Assembly: GCF_002258215.1 (NCBI RefSeq)
Contig: NZ_NEFY01000001.1
Location: 1-64,000, forward strand
Source: Marinobacter vinifirmus
GTDB lineage: Bacteria > Pseudomonadota > Gammaproteobacteria > Pseudomonadales > Oleiphilaceae
Direction of reading: 5' to 3'
Length of the DNA stretch: 64,000 nt
The position numbers were made by a program, and so were the translations under genes. The stretch's first letter is position 1; every line of letters begins with the position of its first letter. Shown in pieces: positions 41,020-48,487 of the stretch. A model generated the notes under the pieces. It saw only the letters and a list, made by a program, of their open reading frames with translations, did no database searches and was not told the origin of the DNA.

Positions 41020-41092
41020 CTGGCTTGATTTTTCTGCTGCCGGCTCCATATCTTTAGGCAATTTTATTCATTCTGGTTCAGGTTCCCGACTT

Positions 41093-41956
41093 ATGAGCAA
41101 CTCGCCGTATATATTCGACGCCACCGCCGACAACTTTCAGCAGAAAGTGATGGAAGCCTCCGCCGCCACCCCGATTTTGGTGGACGTATGGGCCGAGTGG
41201 TGCGCGCCCTGCAAACAGCTGATGCCAATTCTGCAGAAGCTGGCGGAGGAGTATCAGGGCAATTTCCAGCTGGCCAAGGTGAATGCGGACGAGCAGCAGG
41301 AGCTGACAGCATCCCTGGGTGTGCGCAGCCTGCCGACAGTCATTTTGGTGAAGGATGGCCAGGCAGTGGATGGCTTCAACGGTGCCATGCCGGAAAGTGA
41401 AATCCGCAAGGTACTGGAAAAGCACATCGAAGCCCCGGCGGAAGACCCGTATGAAAAAGCCCACGCCTTGTGGGAAGCCGGTGATGTAGATGGCGCCCTG
41501 GCGATCCTCACCGAGATGAACCAGAAAGACCCAGAAAACCTGGATGTGCTGATCGACCTGGCCCAGCTGAAAGCCGAGCAGGGCGATCTCGACACCGCCG
41601 AGCAGGTACTCAACAGCCTGCCGCCGGAAGAGAAACTGCAGCACAAAGCCAAACAGTTGGCGGCCAGGGTGAAGTTCCTCAAGCAATCTGGTGAGCTGCC
41701 GCCGCAGGCCGAGCTGGAAGCTAAACTGGAAACCAACCCGAAAGACCCCGAGGCACTGCACCAGTTGTCCCTGCACATGGTGCTACAGGACAAAAATGCC
41801 GAAGCCATGGATCTGCTGATTCGCCTGATGCAGGCAGACGGTGCTTATAAAGACGGCATCGCTAAAACTACGCTGGTGGAGCTGTTCGAGAAGCTGGGGA
41901 ATAACAATCCGGATGTGCGGGCTTACCGCAGGAAGTTGTATACCTTGATGCACTGA
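41093..41956 (+). CDS. cnoX: CnoX-like thioredoxin/TPR chaperone
   Basis: A 287-residue cytoplasmic protein with an N-terminal thioredoxin domain (about 1-110) carrying WCAPC (Cys37, Cys40), and a C-terminal TPR-like helical region (about 115-287). This is the architecture of CnoX/YbbN, a chaperone-redoxin that protects proteins from hypochlorous acid and hands them to DnaK or GroEL. Unlike E. coli YbbN (SxxC), both CxxC cysteines are present. The ATG at 41093 gives MSNSPYIFDATADNF, the usual family start; the longer reading from 40994 would lie in the lon promoter region. Confidence 0.9.
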   Translation: MSNSPYIFDATADNFQQKVMEASAATPILVDVWAEWCAPCKQLMPILQKLAEEYQGNFQLAKVNADEQQELTASLGVRSLPTVILVKDGQAVDGFNGAMPESEIRKVLEKHIEAPAEDPYEKAHALWEAGDVDGALAILTEMNQKDPENLDVLIDLAQLKAEQGDLDTAEQVLNSLPPEEKLQHKAKQLAARVKFLKQSGELPPQAELEAKLETNPKDPEALHQLSLHMVLQDKNAEAMDLLIRLMQADGAYKDGIAKTTLVELFEKLGNNNPDVRAYRRKLYTLMH

Positions 41957-41970
41957 AGCTGCTGTTACAC

Positions 41971-41988
41971 GGGTGGCGAGAGCCACCT
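41971..41988 (+). terminator. Short hairpin after cnoX
   Basis: GGGTGGC (41971-41977) pairs with GCCACCT (41982-41988), GAGA loop, 15 bases after the stop. It has no T-run, so termination is uncertain. The rest of the 253-base gap to the next gene holds no clear gene. Confidence 0.45.
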
Positions 41989-42209
41989 GTATCGCCCCTA
42001 ACTACTTCCATTGGTCCCACCCTCGTTCTGCTCCTTCCTGGCCCGAATAACGTCCATACCTCGCTAGTCGCCTTTCATATCGACAAAATTGTGGCTAAAA
42101 AGTAGTCACACATTTTACCAACATTAACATTTGTCAATTGAGTTGTAAGCTAAGCTCCGGAGGTCTGCTGTGCAGTCAAGGACCAAGGAATAATTACTCA
42201 GGAGTTTTT

Positions 42210-45200
42210 ATGATTCATCTCAAGAAGGCCGCTCTTGCGCTGGCGGTTGCCTCTACTTTTGCCCTCGCTGGTTGTAGTAACAGTTCATCCTCTGGTGGCG
42301 GTGAAGTTGCACCTCCCGGCGGCTCGGTACAGTCAGTAGCAGGTGCGGCTGTAAAGGGTGTTTTGAAGAATGCCGCAGTGACCATATTTGAACTAAGCGG
42401 TTCTGGTGAACGAACGGAAGTTGGGGCTTCAAAGACTAATGATGACGGTGAGTATGAGGTCCAACTTTCTGGCAACTATCAGGGCGGGCTACTTGAAGTA
42501 GAGGTTACTTCTGTTCCGGGACAGACCCGGATGGTATGTGATGCTTCTGCATGCGGAACTGTGGAGAAGGGACAAGACTTTGATATCCCCTCTGGTTTCA
42601 AAATGACTGCTCTTGTTGAAAAAGAAAGTGGGTCTGCCAAGATCTCTGCTCCTGTCACTGCTTGGTCCACGATGGCGTCTAACCGCGCCAAAGCCCTCGT
42701 CAGTGAAGGGCTTTCATATAGTGATGCGTCTCGTCGGGCATCAAGCGAAGTTAGTCTTGTCGCAGGTTTCGATGTTTCCCGCACCACGGCAAGAGACATT
42801 AGTGATTTGGCTGGAGCGTCTGAGAAGGAAGTTCAGGCTGCAGCGATGAATGCTGTCATTGCAGAAGCGGTTTTCTCTGTTGGTGATGGTGGAGTGTTGG
42901 ATTTTGTTACCAGATTTGAGCAGTTAAGCAAAGTTCTCGATGATGGCGCTCTGGATGACAATGATGGCGAGTTAAGGACGGCGCTGGCTGACGCCACAGT
43001 CAAGGTGAGTCAAGACTCGACGATTCAATTAGCTGAATCTGTTCGCAAAGAGCTGGACAGTGTTGCGAATCAAGTAAAAGAAGGTATTGACGTAAGCAAC
43101 TCGACTGACAGTGAGCTGAGCTTTAGAGGGTTCGTGTCGCAAGTCAGGGCTTGGGCCAACAGTATCGAGTCTGTTAACAGTGAAGAATTGTCTGCGGCAG
43201 TAAAGGCCGACAGCGAAACCATCAAGAATATCTTTTCTGCGAGCACCGAGGGGCAGTTTGCGTTTCTTGGGCATGTACTCGACGCTGCTAACGAGTTCCT
43301 TCTCAATAGTCCTGAGCAGGTCAGTGTGCTAATTAATAATGGTGGCTCAAAGTCTGTCACCGTTGAAGATGACAATGGTAGGACTGTTGGGGCGGCGACT
43401 CTGAAGTTCTCTGATAATAATGGGTTGAACATTGAGATTACGGGTCAGGCTGGAACAGGTGAAGTTTTTGAGCCTGTGAATCTTGTAATGGCAACAAGCA
43501 TTCCTGTCAGTCAACTGGATGTTGTTGCGCAGCCGGATCGCGAGGGCTCTATTAACCTTTTGATCAATAGTCTGCAAAAAGAAAACAGTATTGCTCTATC
43601 CGGCACGATTGGTAGTGATCTGATTGCTCTGAACAACCTCTCACTGAATCTGAGTCTGCAGGAAAGCATCACCGCAAGCGCTGCGGGCGGCATGATGGAT
43701 GAGGCAGATAGCATCGAAGCAAAATTTGCATCTGCAAAACTTGCGGGACAGGTGACTATTAATAGCGCGGAGGGGGATCGATTCTCTGGTGACCTGGAAG
43801 TTGGTCTCACTCGACTCAAAGACGCTGATCTTCCATATTCTGCACTGAACTTTACACGTATTTCGGTCGAGCGCTTCAGGGTCTCAGGCGAGTTCGATTC
43901 CGCAAATCCGGAAGTCGGAAGCTTCTCGGCATCCGCAGCATTAAATATTCGTAATGGTGCGGAGTTTGATGTGTTGTCATGGGGGGAGTACAGCTCCCAG
44001 ACCCGTTGGTTACCGCTCTCCGCGACGGAAGAAGAGCTGGGCTTTATGTCTCAACCCTTCTCTGACGACGTTGTTGTAGGGTTTGTTCAGGGTGGTTTCG
44101 ATGCTGACTATCAGGGGCAGTGGGGCTATGGGCAGTACTTCGTTGATAATGGACAAGCCCGTGAAAACTATCTGTACCCTGGCGATAGCAACCTGAGTGG
44201 TATGACAGATCAGGTTGTAAATTCTGTGCTTCAGCGGTTACGAGGGCTTGAAGGGCGGTTTGTTCTCGAGTCTTGGGAGACAAATAGTGCGATTTATGAG
44301 CTAACTCCGGAGGAGTTTACGACGCTGCCGCTTGTTTACGGGTGGATTAACTACGATGAAGTAGTTGGCTATGGAAATGTTACCTTAGGCATGGACGGCG
44401 GATCTCTTGGAAGTTTCGAGGACAGCAATTTAGTTTTTGTAGATGCTAATGGCGGGCGTATTAGTGTCGGAAACGTCTGGTCAGACGAAGAGGGAGGAAG
44501 CACCCTTTCTTTTGATGCATCGTTTAATGTTTTGGAGGATTGGGTTTCCGGTGGGGCCCAACTTATTGGTACGCCTAATCCACTCTTAGAGGTTGATGCG
44601 TCACAGTACGTTAACGTTGAGGGCGCCACATACCGAGGGTATTGGTTGGACTTTAGTTCAATGTCAGGTGAGGTTGAATATTGGGGTAACGTGAATTATC
44701 AAGTCCCAGTTTCCTTGTCTCGTTTTGAGGCTTGTGTGAGCAATGCTCCGAACGAACTCCAAAAGCTGACTGGATGGGCATACTCAGACTTGTCCGAGCA
44801 AGAAACCCTAGTGCATTGCGCTGAGAATACCTTAGCCGGTAACTGGGTTGATTTTGGCTATTCGGACTACGAGGGTATGAGTGTTGATTTCTCCCAGTTG
44901 GATCAGGTTGGGCGGAACATCCTTGTGTCGGAACTTGGTGACTTTGCTGAGGACGTAGATACTCGCTCCTACTACTCTGAGCTGACATTTGGCTCTGCGG
45001 CTTCTGGGCTGTCTAACGCTGCAACCATAGAAATGCTGGCTGAGTTCCCGGATCTCGAAACAGCTGATTACTTCCTGAACGGCAGTATCACTGTGTCGGC
45101 TGAAGTGGAGTTGCCTGAACTGCCGCTGGCCAAAGCGACCGTAACACTGGATCGAACTGCCCAGAAAGGTGGTTCTGTTCTGGCTAATGTCATCTGGAAT

Positions 45201-45470
45201 GGCGGTAACTATAGCGTAAGGGTTGCTTCAACCAATTTCGAAGATCTGGCGGGAACGGAGGTGAATGCGGAGTTCTTCAATGCCGAGGGACATTTGCTTC
45301 AGCTGACCCCTTCGTTTGATGCGGATAAGAAACTGGTGGGCTTGACTGGCAAAGCCATGGCGAACGGTCAAGAAGTGGGCAAAGTTACTCTTCGTGACAC
45401 CGCTGCCGGGAAGATACCAGTAATTGAGTACAACAGTGGTTCTGAAACTATCGTAGAGACGTTGTTCTGA
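42210..45470 (+). CDS. Large lipoprotein of unknown function (1086 residues)
   Basis: I do not recognise this family. The ATG at 42210 (CAGGAG upstream) gives MIHLKKAALALAVASTFALA then GCS, a clear lipoprotein signal with Cys22, followed by a Ser/Gly-rich linker. Residues about 45-110 resemble a carboxypeptidase-regulatory or Ig-like fold (VKGVLKNAAVTIFELSG..., TNDDGEYEVQLSG). Residues about 130-350 look helical and Ala/Ser/Glu-rich, and the remainder is mostly beta with many Asp, Asn, Gly and Tyr. The codons are visibly richer in A/T than in flanking genes. Its TGA overlaps the ATG of a beta-barrel gene, which suggests a cell-surface pair. Confidence 0.75.
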   Translation: MIHLKKAALALAVASTFALAGCSNSSSSGGGEVAPPGGSVQSVAGAAVKGVLKNAAVTIFELSGSGERTEVGASKTNDDGEYEVQLSGNYQGGLLEVEVTSVPGQTRMVCDASACGTVEKGQDFDIPSGFKMTALVEKESGSAKISAPVTAWSTMASNRAKALVSEGLSYSDASRRASSEVSLVAGFDVSRTTARDISDLAGASEKEVQAAAMNAVIAEAVFSVGDGGVLDFVTRFEQLSKVLDDGALDDNDGELRTALADATVKVSQDSTIQLAESVRKELDSVANQVKEGIDVSNSTDSELSFRGFVSQVRAWANSIESVNSEELSAAVKADSETIKNIFSASTEGQFAFLGHVLDAANEFLLNSPEQVSVLINNGGSKSVTVEDDNGRTVGAATLKFSDNNGLNIEITGQAGTGEVFEPVNLVMATSIPVSQLDVVAQPDREGSINLLINSLQKENSIALSGTIGSDLIALNNLSLNLSLQESITASAAGGMMDEADSIEAKFASAKLAGQVTINSAEGDRFSGDLEVGLTRLKDADLPYSALNFTRISVERFRVSGEFDSANPEVGSFSASAALNIRNGAEFDVLSWGEYSSQTRWLPLSATEEELGFMSQPFSDDVVVGFVQGGFDADYQGQWGYGQYFVDNGQARENYLYPGDSNLSGMTDQVVNSVLQRLRGLEGRFVLESWETNSAIYELTPEEFTTLPLVYGWINYDEVVGYGNVTLGMDGGSLGSFEDSNLVFVDANGGRISVGNVWSDEEGGSTLSFDASFNVLEDWVSGGAQLIGTPNPLLEVDASQYVNVEGATYRGYWLDFSSMSGEVEYWGNVNYQVPVSLSRFEACVSNAPNELQKLTGWAYSDLSEQETLVHCAENTLAGNWVDFGYSDYEGMSVDFSQLDQVGRNILVSELGDFAEDVDTRSYYSELTFGSAASGLSNAATIEMLAEFPDLETADYFLNGSITVSAEVELPELPLAKATVTLDRTAQKGGSVLANVIWNGGNYSVRVASTNFEDLAGTEVNAEFFNAEGHLLQLTPSFDADKKLVGLTGKAMANGQEVGKVTLRDTAAGKIPVIEYNSGSETIVETLF

Positions 45471-46561
45471 TGATAGGACTGTCTTCTGACAGAAAAAGGT
45501 GGGGCTTCGGCCCTGCCTTTTTTTTGATTCTGTTTCTTCCGGTACTGGTGTGCGCTGGGGAGCTTAACTTCTTCGGGCAATTCCGTCTCCAAGCCATCAG
45601 CGAGCCTGAACCCGTCAATGGCATGTTGGGTAATTGGGGCGATGAATTCGAGTCTGGAAAGCGGCAGTGGATCGATGCCCGCACAGAGCTCGGTGTAAGG
45701 TATGGCAGCGGTCTTGAGGTTTCACTCTTTGCAAGAGCGTTGGCGGACCTGAGGTTCAATGAAGAAGCTGCGCGTTTCTATGGAAGGGTAAAGCGTGATG
45801 AAGCTTTGATGCCTGGTGAGCAGATTCCTGTGAAGGTATCGGCACATGGATTTACCGGAGATGGCTTACGCATAGGTTATCGGGTGCGAGAAGGTGGTTG
45901 GGATGTTGCTCTTGGGGGCTCCCTGTTCAAGGCTGACTATTTGCTTGAGGGGGATCTTTGGGGTGAGATGCTGGCTAAGACGCCAGAGGACTTTTCCTTC
46001 GAAGCGAGCATTGATTACGTGTACTACGAAGATCTGATTTTCGGGAGGGAGGATACCTCACGGCCCGAAGGTGTCGGTTGGAGTGGTGACCTAGTGCTCG
46101 CTTGGCAGGCACATGATCATTTGAGGTTTGAGTTTGCAGCCGAGGACCTATTTGCGAGAATTCGCTGGACAGATGTGCCGGCAACACGAACGCTGGAGCC
46201 TGTATCTCTGGATCGGCGTATTCAGGATAGTAAGCAGGCTCCTGTGGGGCTGTGGGCTGAGGGTACGATAGACCGTTATTATCAAGATATTGACCCGAGA
46301 TATCGTTTGAGTTTGGATTGGAATGCTGATGCCTGGCACGGGTCGTTACGTGGCCAATACCAGTTCGGCTATGGCTATGCCGGAGTAGGTGGTGGTTATC
46401 GGTTTGCCAACGGTTTTGCTGTTACCGGGTTGTTCTGGCCCGAATATGATCAGTTCGGGATCGAGGCAAAATCCGGGAACTGGCGGGGCACGCTGGTGCT
46501 GGATCAGTTTGACTGGAATGAAGTACAGGCGATGTCGGTTGGTATTGCTTACGGTTACTAA
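45470..46561 (+). CDS. Predicted outer-membrane beta-barrel protein partnered with the large lipoprotein
   Basis: A 363-residue exported protein of unknown function. A signal peptide with a hydrophobic core (FGPAFFLILFLPVLVC, about residues 13-28) precedes ELNFFGQFRLQAIS. The rest shows alternating hydrophobic and polar residues with many Tyr, Trp and Gly (YRLSLDWNADAWHGSLRGQY, YGYAGVGGGYRFANG) and ends in an aromatic strand IAYGY, a beta-signal-like C-terminus. The start overlaps the lipoprotein stop by one base. Base composition is lower in GC than the flanks. It could be a channel or an export partner for the lipoprotein; that is inference. Confidence 0.7.
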   Translation: MIGLSSDRKRWGFGPAFFLILFLPVLVCAGELNFFGQFRLQAISEPEPVNGMLGNWGDEFESGKRQWIDARTELGVRYGSGLEVSLFARALADLRFNEEAARFYGRVKRDEALMPGEQIPVKVSAHGFTGDGLRIGYRVREGGWDVALGGSLFKADYLLEGDLWGEMLAKTPEDFSFEASIDYVYYEDLIFGREDTSRPEGVGWSGDLVLAWQAHDHLRFEFAAEDLFARIRWTDVPATRTLEPVSLDRRIQDSKQAPVGLWAEGTIDRYYQDIDPRYRLSLDWNADAWHGSLRGQYQFGYGYAGVGGGYRFANGFAVTGLFWPEYDQFGIEAKSGNWRGTLVLDQFDWNEVQAMSVGIAYGY

Positions 46562-46578
46562 GCAGCAGGAAAAGCTGT

Positions 46579-46613
46579 AAAAAAGCCGGATGGCGAAACC
46601 ATCCGGCTTTTTT
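46579..46613. terminator. Bidirectional terminator between the barrel gene and kamA
   Basis: A perfect 15-bp stem (AAAAAAGCCGGATGG at 46579-46593 with its complement at 46599-46613, CGAAA loop) has A and T runs on the two sides. It serves the convergent barrel gene and kamA. Confidence 0.9.
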
Positions 46614-46634
46614 CGTCTAGTTCAGGCTAGAGCC

Positions 46635-47999
46635 TCAGGCATTACCCTGCTTCATCGCCTCAAACTCATCCTCAAAGAAGAACTTCTCCTCCCCAAAGGC
46701 GGGCTCCAGCTCGTGCAGCCAGGTGGCCGTTTCGCTGTACTTGGCAAAGAACGGGCGCTGTACCCAGTCCGGGTTGCGGCCTTGCAGGAAGCGCAGCACG
46801 AACACCTTTTCGCCTTTGATTTCGGTTACGCCCTGGATTTCCACCTTACCGGGGCCTGCGCTCATGCTGGGGCCGCGGGCGGTGCGGGCCAGGCCGCTGA
46901 CCTGCTTCATGGCTTCGCGGTAGATGTTGTAGGCCTCGGCCAGGGGCACTTCGAAGTAGTTCTTGGCGCCGGTGTCCCGCTCTACAAACATGTAGTAGGG
47001 GATGATGCCCAGCTTCACTTCTTTCTTCCACAGCTTGGCCCAGGCGTCGGCATCGTCGTTCACGTGCTTGATCAGCGGGCCCTGGGCGCGGATTTCGGCA
47101 CCGGTGGCGCGGATGCGGCGAATGGCTTCTTCCGCGATGTCGGTGGTGATTTCCTGCCAGTGATTGTAGTGGGCCATGATGGCCACGTGCTTGCCGGCAT
47201 CAACCAGTTTGGCGAACAGTTCGATCAGTTCGTCGGCATCCTTGTCGGTCACAAAACGGTACGGCCAGAAGGTGAGGGCCTTGGTGCCGATGCGGATGGT
47301 CTGGATGTGGTCGAACTCTGGCTGCAGCAGCGGTTCCAGGTACTGAACCAGGTTCTTGGTCTTCATTACCATGGGGTCGCCACCGGTCACCAGCAGGTCG
47401 GTCACTTCGGTGTGTTCCTGCAGGTAGCCGTGCAGTTTCTCGGCATCGGTGCTGGCCATTTTCAGGTCTTTGTCACCGACAAACTGCGCCCAGCGGAAGC
47501 AGAAGGTGCAGTAGCTGTGGCAGGTCTGGCCCTGGGACGGGAAAAACAGCACGGTCTCGCGGTATTTGTGCTGTACGCCGTCAAGCACTTCGCCATCCAG
47601 CTCCGGCATGTTCATTTCCATCTGGCCGGCCGGGTGCGGGTTCAGCTCGTCGCGGATTTCCTTGGCTGCGGCCTGGATGTCCTTTTTTTCTGCGCCTTCG
47701 CGGTGCAGCTTGGCCATGCGCTCGTAATGTTCGTCTTTCAGCATGCCTTTTTGAGGGAAGACAAGCTGGTAGATGGGGTCGTTTGGTACCTTGTCCCAGT
47801 TGATCAGTTCGTTGATCACGTATTCGTTAACCCGGAATGGCAGCACGCTGGCTACCACTTTCATCTCGAACAGGGTGTCTTCAGGGAGATTCTGGATCGC
47901 CTCAATTTTGTCGAGCTGGCGGTCAGTAAAAACCTTGAACCGGCGTTCCTCGAATTCCTGAACCGGGATGCGGTTCGGAAAGGTGACGATGGAGTTCAT
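46635..47999 (-). CDS. KamA family radical SAM protein (lysine 2,3-aminomutase-like)
   Basis: A 454-residue radical SAM enzyme of the lysine 2,3-aminomutase family, using a [4Fe-4S] cluster, SAM and PLP to move amino groups. The cluster motif is CHSYCTFC (Cys160, Cys164, Cys167). GGDPMVM and the SAGPGK region follow. The start is set at the ATG read from 47999, which has GAGGG upstream; a longer GTG-initiated reading adds 19 unlikely residues. It is longer than EpmB, the EF-P lysine mutase, so a free amino acid is the more likely substrate. Its true substrate is unknown. Confidence 0.8.
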   Translation of the reverse strand: MNSIVTFPNRIPVQEFEERRFKVFTDRQLDKIEAIQNLPEDTLFEMKVVASVLPFRVNEYVINELINWDKVPNDPIYQLVFPQKGMLKDEHYERMAKLHREGAEKKDIQAAAKEIRDELNPHPAGQMEMNMPELDGEVLDGVQHKYRETVLFFPSQGQTCHSYCTFCFRWAQFVGDKDLKMASTDAEKLHGYLQEHTEVTDLLVTGGDPMVMKTKNLVQYLEPLLQPEFDHIQTIRIGTKALTFWPYRFVTDKDADELIELFAKLVDAGKHVAIMAHYNHWQEITTDIAEEAIRRIRATGAEIRAQGPLIKHVNDDADAWAKLWKKEVKLGIIPYYMFVERDTGAKNYFEVPLAEAYNIYREAMKQVSGLARTARGPSMSAGPGKVEIQGVTEIKGEKVFVLRFLQGRNPDWVQRPFFAKYSETATWLHELEPAFGEEKFFFEDEFEAMKQGNA

Positions 48000-48487
48000 A
48001 GATCGCCCTCTGTTGTGTGTCGGAAAATCAAAAGGAGGGGTGTTTTCCTCCTTCACTGGTCAAAAATCGGGCAGGCAAGTATACATAAATCGCAATTCAT
48101 TTTCAGGTCTAATTAATAGTAGAGATTCCTGGCGCTGATCAGTGCCTTTAAAAGTGTCAAATTGCATGGATTTGTGCCGTTTTTCGGCTAATTTCGTCAA
48201 AAAATCTTTAAGGTCAGTGTTTAGTCAGGCGATGGAATTATCGTTGGAAGTACGTGTGAGACATTGGTCTGAGAGCGTCTTGTTCCTGTCATCGGAAGTA
48301 GTCATTATTACGTAACTAATGCTAATTAAAGTACTTTCAAACGCCTGTTTGTTTGTTTTTGAGCGCCGTTTTGTAGTAAAAGTACGAAAGTTTTATTCCT
48401 GAATGCTCTTCTGTCGTTCAGCAGGAAAAATGCCAGAGCTGTTCTATGCTTGTGAGAGCTTAAATTGTTCCCGAGGGGGAGGGTTTG
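48000..48487. other. AT-rich divergent region between kamA and aceE
   Basis: 488 bases without a supported gene, clearly A/T-richer than the flanking genes. A 7-bp stem AAGGAGG/CCTCCTT (48032-48053) lies in the kamA leader, with a TATACT -10-like site on the minus strand (about 48079-48084) behind it. On the aceE side, TTGTAG followed 17 bases later by TATTCC (about 48371-48399) is a weak promoter candidate. AAAGTAC occurs twice (about 48328 and 48379). No PdhR-type palindrome was recognised. Confidence 0.5.

Noticed and set aside
48000-48487. PdhR operator upstream of aceE
   Set aside because: Only half of the ATTGGT...ACCAAT palindrome is present (ATTGGTCTGAG, about 48263), so it is not a convincing site.
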